DNA of 49,405 nucleotides from Nocardia thailandica NBRC 100428 (GTDB lineage: Bacteria > Actinomycetota > Actinomycetes > Mycobacteriales > Mycobacteriaceae). The translations under genes and the position numbers were made by a program. The notes beneath the pieces are model-generated. The model made no database searches. It was not told where the DNA came from and worked only from the letters and a program-made list of their open reading frames with translations. Shown one piece after another: positions 27,405 to 35,542 of this stretch. Where the stretch lies: contig NZ_BAGK01000013.1 of the NCBI RefSeq assembly GCF_000308795.1, positions 1 through 49,405 of the forward strand, read 5' to 3'. Position 1 is the first letter of the stretch, and each line of letters starts with the position of its first letter.

Positions 27405-27441
27405 CGAAGGGCGCTTCCGAGATGATCGGAAGCGCCCTTCG
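27405..27441. terminator. Bidirectional terminator
   Basis: Perfect 16-bp stem CGAAGGGCGCTTCCGA (27405-27420) / TCGGAAGCGCCCTTCG (27426-27441), loop GATGA, located between convergent stops at 27388 and 27462. Confidence 0.88.
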
Positions 27442-27461
27442 TGCTGCGTGGGGTGCGGGTG

Positions 27462-28241
27462 TCAGCCCTTGACGACCTGGGTGCCGCCGGCGAACTTGTC
27501 GTGCCAACCCTGCTTGTTCGGGTCCTGCTCGATGGTGATCGCGATGTAGATCGCGAGGCCCGCGCTGACCAGGTTGCCCAGGCAGTAGATCACGGCGGGC
27601 AGGATGTAGAGGTTGCGCTTGAGCGAGGTGACCGGGTCGAGCTGACCGCCGCCGGGGGCGACGACCCGCAGGCCGAGGATCTTCTTGCCCAGCGTCGCGC
27701 CCTGGGTGACCTCCATGCCGACGAAGTAGCCGAGGATGGCGGCGGTGGTGATCACCGCGGACAGGATGTTGACGCCGATCCCCGTGCTGCCGATCCCGCC
27801 GCCGAGGATCAGCGACAGGACGATCGTGATCGGGACGCCGACGATCAGGTAGTCGATGACGCGGGCCGCGAGCCGGATGCCCAGGTCACCCGGCTGGGTG
27901 CCGCCGGGGCTCGGCTGCTGGAACTGCTGCTGGCCGTAGGGGTCCTGGCCGTAGCCCGCGGGCTGCTGCTGGGCGTAGGGGTCCTGCCCGTAGGCGGGCG
28001 GCTGCTGGGCGTAGCCGCCCTGCTGCTGGCCGTACTGCTGGGGCTGACCGTACTGCTGCTGACCGTAGCCACCACCCGGCTGCTGACCGTAGGCCGGCGG
28101 CTGCTGACCGTAGCCGCCCTGCTGCTGGCCGTAAGGGTCCTGGCCGTAGCCGGGCTGCTGCTGCGGCTGGCCGTACGGATTCTGCCCGTAGGGCTGGCCG
28201 CCCTGCGGGTACTGATTGGGGTCGTAACCACCGCTGGTCAT
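27462..28241 (-). CDS. RDD family membrane protein with Gln/Tyr/Gly prion-like N-terminus
   Basis: 259 residues. Residues 1-115 consist almost only of Gly, Gln, Tyr and Pro in imperfect repeats such as [11 protein letters not shown] and [12 protein letters not shown]. The C-terminal half is an RDD domain: [30 protein letters not shown] with the Arg/Asp pair, [24 protein letters not shown] and [17 protein letters not shown] (conserved Trp-His-Asp). RDD domains are proposed transport or ion-exchange modules; role unproven. The N-terminal composition is that of phase-separating sequences. The start ATG at 28241 is followed directly by the repeats. Confidence 0.9.
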   Translation of the reverse strand: MTSGGYDPNQYPQGGQPYGQNPYGQPQQQPGYGQDPYGQQQGGYGQQPPAYGQQPGGGYGQQQYGQPQQYGQQQGGYAQQPPAYGQDPYAQQQPAGYGQDPYGQQQFQQPSPGGTQPGDLGIRLAARVIDYLIVGVPITIVLSLILGGGIGSTGIGVNILSAVITTAAILGYFVGMEVTQGATLGKKILGLRVVAPGGGQLDPVTSLKRNLYILPAVIYCLGNLVSAGLAIYIAITIEQDPNKQGWHDKFAGGTQVVKG

Positions 28242-28293
28242 AAATTCGTCCTACTCGAGATCAAAGATCGGTCGAATAGGTACGTTACGGATA

Positions 28294-29220
28294 TCAGTGA
28301 CGTTCCAACAACCCGATGTCTTCGAGAATCCAGGGCTCCGCGGGAATCGTCACCGGGTCGAAAAGCCCACGTAGCTCCGTCATCGTGCGGGCCTCGTAAC
28401 CGAGGGAGCGCGCGAGGAGGGCCAGCACGTCCGACGGCGTGTTGCCCAGGGCGCGCTGGTCGGAGAGGGTCACCGCGCCATCGCGTTTGGCCAGGCGCCT
28501 GCCCTCGCCGTTGAGCACGAGCGGCACGTGGGCGTAGGTCGGCACGGGCAGGCCGAGCAGTTCGGCGAGGTAGGCCTGGCGCGGGGTGGAGGACAGCAGA
28601 TCGTCGCCGCGCACCACCTGGTCGATGCCGCTGTCGGCGTCGTCGACCACGACGGCGAGGTTGTAGGCCGGCGTACCGTCGCCGCGGCGCAGCACCAGGT
28701 CGTCGACCCCGCCGCGGTAGGCGCCGTGCAGCAGGTCGGTGATCTCGTAGTCGGTGACCTCGGCGCGCAGGCGGAGGGCGGCCGGGCGGCCCGCGGCCCG
28801 GCGTTCCCGGCGCTGCCGATCGGAGAGCTCGCGGCAGGTGCCGGGGTAGGCGCCCATCGGCGCGTGCGGCGCGGTCGCGGCCTGCTGGATCTCGGCGCGC
28901 GTGCAATAGCACTCGTAGGTGCGTCCGGCGGCGGTGAGCCGGTCGATCGCCGCGGTGTAGCCGGCGAGCCGTTCGGACTGGAAGAGCACCGGTCCGTCCC
29001 AGTCGAGGCCGATCGCGGCCAGGTCGTCGAGCTGGCGCTGGGCGGCGCCGGGCCGGACGCGGTCGAGGTCCTCCACGCGAAGGACGAAGCGGCGGCCGGT
29101 GGTCCGGGCGAACAGCCAGGCGAGGACGGCGGTGCGCAGGTTGCCCAGGTGCAGGTCGCCCGAGGGGCTGGGGGCGTAGCGCCCGGCGCCGGGCGCCGGG
29201 GTGGCGGCCATGCCGGTCAT
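28294..29220 (-). CDS. gluQ: Glutamyl-Q tRNA(Asp) synthetase
   Basis: 308 residues, a truncated glutamyl-tRNA synthetase without anticodon-binding domain. It activates glutamate and transfers it to queuosine in tRNA-Asp. Visible: [18 protein letters not shown] (HIGH-like motif), LRVEDLD, zinc site Cys104, Cys106, Tyr125, Cys129 (ECYCTR ... YPGTC), and the KMSKS counterpart RRLAKRDG (Lys245). ATG at 29220 starts one base after the stop of the upstream DUF309 gene; ATG at 29211 is an alternative. Together with tgt and the YhhQ transporter it indicates that this organism makes Q-tRNA and modifies it further. Confidence 0.92.
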   Translation of the reverse strand: MTGMAATPAPGAGRYAPSPSGDLHLGNLRTAVLAWLFARTTGRRFVLRVEDLDRVRPGAAQRQLDDLAAIGLDWDGPVLFQSERLAGYTAAIDRLTAAGRTYECYCTRAEIQQAATAPHAPMGAYPGTCRELSDRQRRERRAAGRPAALRLRAEVTDYEITDLLHGAYRGGVDDLVLRRGDGTPAYNLAVVVDDADSGIDQVVRGDDLLSSTPRQAYLAELLGLPVPTYAHVPLVLNGEGRRLAKRDGAVTLSDQRALGNTPSDVLALLARSLGYEARTMTELRGLFDPVTIPAEPWILEDIGLLERH

Positions 29221-29221
29221 C

Positions 29222-29704
29222 TTAGGAGCCGCCGCGCAGCCGGGGGCGGAGCAGGTCGCCGGGGATCTCCTCGTCGGCGTCGAGCAGGTCGCACAGGGTC
29301 CGCGCGTGGGCGATGAGCCCCGCCAGGTCCACGTCGTGGGCGGGCTCGTCCTGGGGACAGCTCGCCAGCCTGCCCGCCGCGCGGCGCAATAGGGTACCCG
29401 CGCCCTTGGCGTTTCCACGTTGGATGTGGGTGATGCCGACGGCGTACTGGGCCAGCCCCTGCCACAGCATCCGTTCCGCAACCGGGGCGCCCTTCCAGGC
29501 GGCTTCCAATACTTCGTGGGCGTTGAATGCCAAACCGTCGTCCAGCAGTTGCTGAGCGAAGTCCAGAGTTTGCTGGGGCGGCAGGTCGAGGTCGTCGGGT
29601 ATCCGGGGGACGCCGACGCTACCCGGGGGTAGCGGACGGCCGAGCCGGTCGCGCGGACGGGAATTACGTGCCCTACCAGCGTCGTCGCGGTCGCGAAAGA
29701 TCAT
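29222..29704 (-). CDS. DUF309 domain-containing protein
   Basis: 160 residues. The DUF309 helical core is clear at about residues 45-105: [55 protein letters not shown], with the family's HEVLE and Trp/Gln pattern. The Arg-rich N-terminus is probably disordered. Function of the family is unknown. It is read immediately before gluQ (1-base gap), so translation of gluQ is probably coupled to it. Confidence 0.82.
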   Translation of the reverse strand: MIFRDRDDAGRARNSRPRDRLGRPLPPGSVGVPRIPDDLDLPPQQTLDFAQQLLDDGLAFNAHEVLEAAWKGAPVAERMLWQGLAQYAVGITHIQRGNAKGAGTLLRRAAGRLASCPQDEPAHDVDLAGLIAHARTLCDLLDADEEIPGDLLRPRLRGGS

Positions 29705-30026
29705 TACCCCATCATCCTCCCCGCGGAATGTGGATGCCCATGTGACGGAAGTGGCGCAAGTGAATTTGACGCATCACGCACTTTCCTGTGACACGACAAA
29801 GGTTCCGATCGCGCGTCACCTAATCCGCCGGATCTTCCGGCAATGTCTCCGCAAACACGGATCTTCGCAAGCTTGGCAAAGGCGGATGAGAACGCAAATT
29901 CTCATCCGCAAACTTGCGGAAGACCTGCTAGGGTTTCCAGCGCAGGGGCCGCCCCAGGTATGACCACGTGGTGCAAGCGAAATCAGAAGTTATCCGGTTC
30001 TCTACGAACGAAAAGGAGCAAGTGCG
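29705..30026. other. AT-richer intergenic region with inverted repeats
   Basis: 322 bases without a convincing gene, clearly lower in GC than its surroundings. It contains an 11-bp perfect hairpin GCGGATGAGAA (29882-29892) / TTCTCATCCGC (29899-29909), the palindrome CCGCAAACTTGCGG (29906-29919), CCGGATCTTCCGG, and several CGCAA motifs. These could be operators for the nearby XRE regulators or mark the junction of inserted DNA. Confidence 0.55.
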
Positions 30027-30236
30027 GTGGAGGTTGACGTGACTGATGCTGCGTGGCGGAAGAGCACCTACAGCGGTCCCGACGGGAACTGCGTCGAGGT
30101 CGCCTTTCTCGCCGACGGCAATGTCGCCGTCCGCGACACCAAGGATCACGGCCGTGGGCCGATTCTCGCCTTCGCGCCCGGTGACTGGCAGACCTTCCTG
30201 TCGGGAGTGTCCGCCGGCGAGTTCACCCGCGCCTGA
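30027..30236 (+). CDS. DUF397 domain-containing small protein
   Basis: 69 residues. The DUF397 signature is present: WRKSTYSGPDGNCVEVAFLADGNVAVRDTKD...GPILAFAPGDWQTFLSGVSAGEF. In streptomycetes and relatives such small proteins are encoded next to XRE-type regulators (WhiJ/BldB systems) and antagonise them. GTG at 30027 has AGGAG eight bases upstream. An XRE gene lies at 31643 but separated by the acyltransferase gene, so the classical adjacent pair is split here. Confidence 0.85.
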   Translation: MEVDVTDAAWRKSTYSGPDGNCVEVAFLADGNVAVRDTKDHGRGPILAFAPGDWQTFLSGVSAGEFTRA

Positions 30237-30264
30237 CACGTAGCAGTACGTAGACGGCTCTTCT

Positions 30265-30293
30265 GGCCCCGGGCACGGGGGAGGCTCGGGGCC
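30265..30293 (+). terminator. Possible terminator after the DUF397 gene
   Basis: Stem GGCCCCG (30265-30271) / CGGGGCC (30287-30293) with a 15-base loop and no T run. Weak. Confidence 0.3.
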
Positions 30294-30323
30294 GTCGCGG
30301 TGTCCACGCCTATGGTGTGACGG

Positions 30324-31718
30324 GTGACCCGGCTGGCCCCGCGGGACGCGACCATGTACTGGCTGTCGCGGCGCGCACCCAATGATCTGTTCCTCGTCTA
30401 TTGTTTCGCCGATTCCGGCGCTTCCGCCGAAGATCTGCGGACAATTCTCGTCGACCGCAGCGCGCGGATCGATGATCTGCGGTTACGGCTGCGCACCGTC
30501 GCCGGAAACCTGGAATATCCACGGTGGGAATTCGTCGAATTCGGGTCCCGGCAATTGTTCGGTCACGAGGAGGTAAACCTCCCGTGGCCATCGGTGTCTG
30601 CTCGCCTCGGCGAACTTCTGGGCACCGGGCTGGACGCCACCCGCTGCCCGTGGCGGGCCCACGTCTTCCGGGGCGTCGACGGCGCGCCCGCGACGGACGG
30701 TCCCTCGGTCGTGGTCGTCCTGCAGCTGTCCCACGCGCTGGCCGACGGCACCCGCGCGGCGGCGATCGCCCGCGCGCTGTTCGCGCCGGGCATGGATTTC
30801 CCCAAGCCTGTGGATAACCCTGTGGATCACTCCCCGGAAAAGCCCACAGCCTGTGGACAACTCGGGTCGGCGGTTGTGGACAACTCGGCCATCGCCGGAA
30901 TCGCCCGATTCCCGAATCAGCTGCGCCGGACGGTGATCCGCGGCACGGCCGCGGGTCGCGCCCGCCGGGAACTGGCCGGGCGCACCGCGGCGGGCGAGAT
31001 CCCCGCGCCCACCGTGCCTTTCGCGCCTACCGCGCTCAACCCGCCGCATCCCGTCGACGCGTGCGCGCATCGGGCCGGCGTCCGGGTTTACGACGCGGCC
31101 GAGCTGCGGGTGCCCGGGTACACGGTCACCGTGTCCGCGCTCACCGCCATATCCCGTGCGCTCGAGCGGTTCTCGCCCGCGGACCGGCTCGGCGCCCAGG
31201 TGCCGATGGCGCTGCCCGGCGCGGGCGCCGCGGGCAACCACTACCGGGGGCTGTCGATCGATCTGCGGGTGGACGAACCGGATCTCCGTGTGCGCGCCGC
31301 CGCCCTCGCCGAGTCCCTGCGGACCCGCCGCGCCCGCGCCACGCACCCCCTACAGGACGCGCAGGACGCCGTCGACGCCGTCGTCCCAGCGGTTTTCGCG
31401 GCGCGCGACATCGCGCGCGCCGACCTGTCCTCGGTGCCCGGCGCACTGGACGGCAACACCGTCGTGTCGAGCGTGCACCGCGGGCCCGCCGACCTGGCGC
31501 TGGCGGGCGGCGACGTGCGCTGGACGGGCGGCTTCCCGGCGCTGGGCACGGTCATGCACCTGACCCACGGTGTGCACGGGCTCGGCGACACGGTGACGCT
31601 GTCGGTCCACGCCGACGCCGCCGTGCTGCCGGATCCGGAACGCTATCTGGCGCTGCTGGATTCGGCGGTCGCCGAGGTCGGCGCGGCCCTGCGGGACGGG
31701 TCGGGCGGCAGCACCTGA
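30324..31718 (+). CDS. WS/DGAT-like acyltransferase
   Basis: 464 residues resembling the wax ester synthase/diacylglycerol acyltransferase fold that makes triacylglycerols and wax esters in Nocardia and Mycobacterium. N-terminal MTRLAPRDATMYWL matches family starts (L-x-x-D-x-x-F/W). The catalytic motif HHxxxDG appears as Ser136-His137-ALA-Asp141-Gly142, so the first His is lost. The second domain carries VPGYTVTVSALTAISRAL and GNHYRGLSIDLRVDEPDLRVR. Residues 161-188 form an odd linker (KPVDNPVDHSPEK...VVDNS) whose DNA contains four DnaA-box sequences. GTG at 30324 gives the family-like start. Its 3' end overlaps the convergent XRE gene by 76 bases. Confidence 0.75.
   Translation: MTRLAPRDATMYWLSRRAPNDLFLVYCFADSGASAEDLRTILVDRSARIDDLRLRLRTVAGNLEYPRWEFVEFGSRQLFGHEEVNLPWPSVSARLGELLGTGLDATRCPWRAHVFRGVDGAPATDGPSVVVVLQLSHALADGTRAAAIARALFAPGMDFPKPVDNPVDHSPEKPTACGQLGSAVVDNSAIAGIARFPNQLRRTVIRGTAAGRARRELAGRTAAGEIPAPTVPFAPTALNPPHPVDACAHRAGVRVYDAAELRVPGYTVTVSALTAISRALERFSPADRLGAQVPMALPGAGAAGNHYRGLSIDLRVDEPDLRVRAAALAESLRTRRARATHPLQDAQDAVDAVVPAVFAARDIARADLSSVPGALDGNTVVSSVHRGPADLALAGGDVRWTGGFPALGTVMHLTHGVHGLGDTVTLSVHADAAVLPDPERYLALLDSAVAEVGAALRDGSGGST
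30809..30883 (+). promoter_or_regulatory. Cluster of four DnaA-box-like 9-mers inside a coding region
   Basis: TGTGGATAA (30809-30817), TGTGGATCA (30821-30829), TGTGGACAA (30852-30860) and TGTGGACAA (30875-30883). Their complements are TTATCCACA, TGATCCACA and TTGTCCACA twice; TTGTCCACA is the preferred DnaA box in high-GC actinobacteria. All have the same orientation. A partial opposite half-site CCACAG (30844-30849) faces CTGTGG at 30851-30856. Confidence 0.7.
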
Positions 31719-32140
31719 TCGAGCAGGTCGGCCAGCGCGACGGGCGCGCCGCAGGGCCCGCCCGCCCGCTCCAGCTCGGTCCCCACGACGTGCAGCGCGG
31801 AGTAGACCGCGGCGACCGCGTCGGTGCCCGCTGCCGCGCCCGAGACCAGCCCGTCGATGCGGAACGGGCAGGAGTAGTCCGCGGCGGCGCCGGTGCGCCG
31901 TGGGATCCCGATCTCGATGAGGACCCGGCCGCCGCCGGGGTCGGCGCACAGCCGCTCGTACCAGGCGACCACGGCGGAAGGCGCGGCGCGCGTGCCGGTT
32001 TCGTAGTGGCCGAGCGCCGCCCTGCTGTAGGGCACGCGGGCGGCCATGGCGGTGAGGGACAGCCCCGCCTGCTCCCGTAGCCGCCGCAACCGCGTTCCGA
32101 CGATCCCGGCCTCGTTCCGATGCTCGCCCCGACTGGACAT
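31643..32140 (-). CDS. XRE family transcriptional regulator
   Basis: 165 residues. N-terminal helix-turn-helix of the Cro/C1 type (about 15-70): GTRLRRLREQAGLSLTAMAARVPYSRAALGHYETGTRAAPSAVVAWYERLC. The C-terminal part (IDGLVSGAAAGTDAVAAVYSALHVVGTELERAGG) is not the usual DUF5753 ligand domain of DUF397-linked regulators. ATG at 32140 is chosen; ATG at 32149 is possible. Three GTAGAmG motifs lie just upstream (32151-32177), perhaps its own operator. The last 76 bases overlap the convergent acyltransferase gene. Confidence 0.8.
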   Translation of the reverse strand: MSSRGEHRNEAGIVGTRLRRLREQAGLSLTAMAARVPYSRAALGHYETGTRAAPSAVVAWYERLCADPGGGRVLIEIGIPRRTGAAADYSCPFRIDGLVSGAAAGTDAVAAVYSALHVVGTELERAGGPCGAPVALADLLDQVLPPDPSRRAAPTSATAESSSAR

Positions 32141-32150
32141 GGCGCACATC

Positions 32151-32177
32151 GTAGAAGGTGTAGACGATCTGTAGACG
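32151..32177. promoter_or_regulatory. Triplicated GTAGAmG motif upstream of the XRE gene
   Basis: GTAGAAG (32151-32157), GTAGACG (32159-32165) and GTAGACG (32171-32177) as direct repeats spaced 8 and 12 bases apart, immediately upstream of the regulator start. A further GTAGACGG occurs at 30250-30257 behind the DUF397 gene. Candidate operator. Confidence 0.35.
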
Positions 32178-32286
32178 GTTTTTGCTGTCCTAAAGGTCTT
32201 GGCGGCGACCATACTCGGATCCGGCGCCTTCGAGAGTCACCCTACCCCCCGCCCCGTTCACGCAGGACTGTTCCGAAAGGGATCCG

Positions 32287-32541
32287 ATGGACGTATTCGT
32301 GTGGATCGTCGTGGGTTTACTGGTTTTCGGCAGCATCACCCACGCGTCGTTGGGCGTCCCGGCGGAGCCGGGCCGTCACCGGCGCGCGCCGGGCAGGCCC
32401 GGCGCGGCCCCCTCGCCGCGCACCAGCTCGGTGAGGAGCTTCTCCACGTCCGACCGGTCGCGCGCCAGGGCGCTCCACCCCCGGAGGACCCGGCCGTCAA
32501 CGGATTTCGTCACCCAGGAGCCGACCGCGTGCGCGCCCTGA
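32287..32541 (+). CDS. Possible small membrane protein, unknown
   Basis: 84 codons starting MDVFVWIVVGLLVFGSITHASLG, a single hydrophobic helix, after a fair ribosome-binding site (GAAAGGGA, four bases before ATG). The remaining Arg/Pro-rich sequence overlaps the convergent XRE gene (ends 32376) and may be frame noise. The real product could be shorter in homologues. Low confidence. Confidence 0.35.
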   Translation: MDVFVWIVVGLLVFGSITHASLGVPAEPGRHRRAPGRPGAAPSPRTSSVRSFSTSDRSRARALHPRRTRPSTDFVTQEPTACAP

Positions 32542-33008
32542 GGATCGAGCGCGTAGTAGATGGTGCCGACGGGGCGTGCGATATCCATGCCGCGGACCCA
32601 GCCGGTCAGCGCCTCGCCGTCCCACATCCGCATCTCGCCGCGCACCCGGGCCGAATCCACCTCGGCGGCAAGCGCTTCGGCGGCGGAGTCGATGAGCAGG
32701 TGGTCGCCCTCGTGCCGGATGGTCACCGGCGCCACCTCGACGTCGTCGCCGTGCTCGGGGCGCTGCCATGCGGCCCACCAGTCGCCGCCCAGGTCGACGC
32801 GGGTGTCCACGATGCCCGCCAGCTCGGCCAGCGAGATCTCCAGCGCGTCGGCCAGCCGGATGGCGACCGGCAGCGTGGGCGACTGTTCCTCCGATTCGTA
32901 CCGGGTGATCTGCCGCGAGCTCACCCCGATCGCGGCGGCCAGCGCGGGCTGCGACAGCCCGAGCAGCCGCCGCCGCTCCTGGATCACCTTCCCCGTTCCG
33001 GTGTTCAT
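32376..33008 (-). CDS. Helix-turn-helix (XRE) regulator with C-terminal sensor region
   Basis: 210 residues. HTH at residues 3-58: TGKVIQERRRLLGLSQPALAAAIGVSSRQITRYESEEQSPTLPVAIRLADAL. Beyond it is a beta-rich domain (WWAAWQRPEHGDDVEVAPVTIRHEGDHLLIDS...RGEMRMWDGEALTGWVRGMD...GTIYYALDPQGAHAVGSWVTKSVDGRVLRGW) of a type seen in actinobacterial XRE proteins. The ligand is unknown. It is divergent, by 51 bases, from the small Cys-containing gene at 33060, its most likely target. Confidence 0.85.
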   Translation of the reverse strand: MNTGTGKVIQERRRLLGLSQPALAAAIGVSSRQITRYESEEQSPTLPVAIRLADALEISLAELAGIVDTRVDLGGDWWAAWQRPEHGDDVEVAPVTIRHEGDHLLIDSAAEALAAEVDSARVRGEMRMWDGEALTGWVRGMDIARPVGTIYYALDPQGAHAVGSWVTKSVDGRVLRGWSALARDRSDVEKLLTELVRGEGAAPGLPGARR

Positions 33009-33059
33009 TCAGTCATCGCCTCTCCTGCCGGCCCCTACCGTCAACCCCTGCCCGAACCC

Positions 33060-33272
33060 GTGCACCCCGAAACCCGCGCAGCGCAGGGCGGTGCGCGCGC
33101 CCGCCTCCACGACCGGTGGCGCGCCGACCATGCCGACTGCGCCGCCGATTCTTCCATTTCTTCGCTGCAGCAGGCTCGTTTCGTGCTGAACCAGCACGGC
33201 CGCTGCGGCCCCACCTGCCTGCAGCACCTGGCGGCAACCGCCTACAGCACCGGGCTGATCGACGACTGTTGA
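33060..33272 (+). CDS. Small Cys/His-containing protein, unknown
   Basis: 70 codons with GC-rich third positions. The C-terminal half is patterned: RLHDRWRADHADCAADSS, QQARFVLNQHGRCGPTCLQHLAATAYS, ending LIDDC. Cys27, Cys49, Cys53 and Cys70 plus nearby His residues (GRCGPTCLQH) could bind a metal. The start is uncertain; GTG at 33060 has no ribosome-binding site. Divergent from the XRE regulator, so possibly regulated by it. Confidence 0.5.
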   Translation: MHPETRAAQGGARARLHDRWRADHADCAADSSISSLQQARFVLNQHGRCGPTCLQHLAATAYSTGLIDDC

Positions 33273-33419
33273 CCCCTCCACGCCCGAATTCCCGCCGACG
33301 GCGGGGCAGTTCGCGGGGTGACGCAGGCTACTCGGCATCCCGGTGGCGAATATTTCGACACGCGGACGATCGCGTCCCGCAACCTGACCCGGGCGCGATC
33401 CGCCGCTACCGTCGCGAGT

Positions 33420-34862
33420 ATGTCCGACGCGCTCCCCGAGGACGACATCCTGGCCCTGCCGCTGCGGCAGGGCTGGCGCGACCGCCTGCGGCTGCGCAGG
33501 CCGTTCCGCCTGCCCAGTCAGCGCGCCACCGCCGACAACATCATCACCGCCCCCACCCCGCTCAAGCCGATCGACCTCACCGACGACGCCGAGGTCGCGC
33601 AGGTCCTCGACCTGGCGGTCCGGGTCGGGGAGGTGGTGCTCGCGGCGGGCACCGGTGTCACCGACACCTCCGCGCAGGTCCGGTTCATCGCCTCGACCTA
33701 CGGCCTGGACAGCTGCGACATCGACGTCACCTTCGACGCCATCCGCATCTGGGCCGACCGGGGCCCGCGGCTGCCGCCCGCCAGCGACATGCGCGTGGTG
33801 ACCTACCGCTCGCTCGACTTCACCCGGCTGGCCGCCGTCGACCGCCTCACCCGGCGCATCCGCACCCTGGCCGTGCCGGTCGACCAGGCGCACGCGGCGC
33901 TGGACGAGATCATCGCGGTGCGCCACCCGTATCCGCGCTGGGTGTCCACGCTGGGCTGGTCGCTGCTGGCGGCCTCCATCGCGGTGCTGCTCGGCGGCGG
34001 CCTGCTCGTCGTCGCGGTGAGTTTCGCGGCGACGGCGGTGATCGACGTGGTCAACCGGGGGCTCAACCACCTGGGCCTGCCGATGTTCTTCCAGCACATG
34101 GTCGGCGGCGTGCTGGCCGCGGCGCCCGCCATCGCACTGGCGGCGGTCGGTACCCAGCGCGCCGACGCGGCGCTCATCGTGGCCGCGGGCATCACGGTGC
34201 TGCTGTCCGGGCAGCAGCTGGTCGGTTCGGTGCAGGACGCCATCACCGGCGCGCCGATCACCGCGGCCGCGCGCATGCTCGAGGTGGTGATGATGACCGG
34301 CGGGATCGTCGCGGGCATCGGTCTGGCGCTGCGGTTCGCCACCGTGCTCGGGCTCGCCGTCCCCGGCATCGGCACCGCCGTCGGGCGCGACATCGAGAAC
34401 CTGCCGGTCAAGCTGCTGGCCGGTGCGGCCGCGGCGATGGCCTTCGTGCTCGCCTGCTACGCCGAGCGGCGGGCGGTGTTCAGCGCCGGCCTCAGCGGCG
34501 CGGGCGGCACGCTGGTCTACCTGGTCGCGCAGGACTTCGGCTTCGGGCCGGTCACGTCCTCGGGCATGGCGGCGATCCTGATCGGCCTGGCCGGTGGTCT
34601 GCTCGCCCGGCGGGCGCTGACGCCGCCGCTGGTCGTCGCGGTCGCGGGCATCACGCCGCTGCTGCCCGGCCTGAAGGTCTACCGCGGGCTGTACGCCCTG
34701 CTGCACGACGAGCTCGTGCTCGGGCTCGGGCAGGTGCTCGGCGCCTTCGGCGTGGGGTGCGCGCTCGCCGCGGGCGTCATCCTGGGCGAATGGTTCGACC
34801 GGCTGCTGGCCCGCCGTGGTGCGCCGCGCGCGTTCGACCCCGCCTACACGGGGGAGAACTGA
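33420..34862 (+). CDS. Threonine/serine exporter family protein (ThrE)
   Basis: 480 residues. N-terminal cytoplasmic DUF1212-type domain with VLAAGTGVTDTSAQVRFIASTYGLDSCDIDVTFDAIRIWA, followed by about ten membrane helices (from WVSTLGWSLLAASIAVLLGGGLLVV to VLGAFGVGCALAAGVILGEWFD), with the DUF3815-type second half (GLSGAGGTLVYLVAQDFGFGPVTSSGMAA, ITPLLPGLKVYRGLYAL). ThrE of Corynebacterium exports L-threonine and L-serine by proton antiport. ATG at 33420 begins MSDALPEDD; an earlier GTG at 33318 would add 34 residues. Convergent with the DUF5994 gene, overlapping by 19 bases. Confidence 0.9.
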   Translation: MSDALPEDDILALPLRQGWRDRLRLRRPFRLPSQRATADNIITAPTPLKPIDLTDDAEVAQVLDLAVRVGEVVLAAGTGVTDTSAQVRFIASTYGLDSCDIDVTFDAIRIWADRGPRLPPASDMRVVTYRSLDFTRLAAVDRLTRRIRTLAVPVDQAHAALDEIIAVRHPYPRWVSTLGWSLLAASIAVLLGGGLLVVAVSFAATAVIDVVNRGLNHLGLPMFFQHMVGGVLAAAPAIALAAVGTQRADAALIVAAGITVLLSGQQLVGSVQDAITGAPITAAARMLEVVMMTGGIVAGIGLALRFATVLGLAVPGIGTAVGRDIENLPVKLLAGAAAAMAFVLACYAERRAVFSAGLSGAGGTLVYLVAQDFGFGPVTSSGMAAILIGLAGGLLARRALTPPLVVAVAGITPLLPGLKVYRGLYALLHDELVLGLGQVLGAFGVGCALAAGVILGEWFDRLLARRGAPRAFDPAYTGEN

Positions 34863-35275
34863 CCCGGCTCGGCCGGGGTGTCCAGGATCAGCGGCAGGCC
34901 GATCGCCCAGCGCATCTGGCTGCGCGCCGACTCGGGCGCGGTGCCCGCGGGCACGACGAGCAGTGCGAGCCGGGCGCCGTTGCTGCCCTCGAGGTGCATG
35001 ATGCGGGCGTTGGGCGCCGTGGAACCGGTCTCGGCGCCGCGCCAGTCGAACACCAGGCGCACGAGGCGGCCGATGCGCGGCGCGACGGCACTGACGACCT
35101 CGTGCATCTCGTCGACGGGACGCAGGGTACGCGGCCACCACGCGCCGTCGATCGGCCCGGGAGCGGTGTCCCGGTCGCGCAGCAGCAGGCGGACGGGTGA
35201 CTCGGCCGTTCGGCGACCGATGTCGGTGTCGGAAGTCTTCAACACGGGTATGTCGGCTTTCTGGTTCGTGCGCAT
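34844..35275 (-). CDS. DUF5994 family protein
   Basis: 143 residues with the DUF5994 opening RLLLRDRDTAPGPIDGAWWPRTLRPVDEMHEVVSAVAPRIGRLVRLVFDWRGAE, a family of small actinobacterial soluble proteins without known function. ATG at 35275 (MRTNQKADIP) is chosen; ATG at 35293 is possible. The 3' end overlaps the thrE-like gene by 19 bases. I see no gene in the 267 bases between this start and tRNA-Ser(GGA). Confidence 0.75.
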   Translation of the reverse strand: MRTNQKADIPVLKTSDTDIGRRTAESPVRLLLRDRDTAPGPIDGAWWPRTLRPVDEMHEVVSAVAPRIGRLVRLVFDWRGAETGSTAPNARIMHLEGSNGARLALLVVPAGTAPESARSQMRWAIGLPLILDTPAEPGQFSPV

Positions 35276-35504
35276 CGGGCGGCACAGCGACATCGACGCG
35301 CGCATACCGCGGCGTTATCGCGCGGCATGCGGATGAGTACCCCCTGCGGCACGTCGGCACGCATCCGAACGGCGACAGTTTCGCGAGGGGCGCCGCGTGG
35401 TGCGGCGTGGTGAGAAGGAGTAGGGGTCGGCCGGCAGGCCCCCTGGCCCGGCCGAGAAGAACCATACGGGTGACCACCGACAGGTTCAACGGGTTTCCAC
35501 GAGA

Positions 35505-35534
35505 AACGCCCGTGACCGGACGGTCACGGGCGTT
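35505..35534 (-). terminator. Terminator of tRNA-Ser(GGA)
   Basis: Perfect 13-bp stem AACGCCCGTGACC (35505-35517) / GGTCACGGGCGTT (35522-35534), loop GGAC, six bases beyond the tRNA CCA on the minus strand. Confidence 0.8.
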
Positions 35535-35542
35535 CCCGATGG

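Noticed and set aside
27860..28241. CRISPR-like regular repeats
   Set aside because: The periodicity comes from Gln/Tyr/Gly codon repeats inside the RDD protein gene; there are no unique spacers or cas genes.
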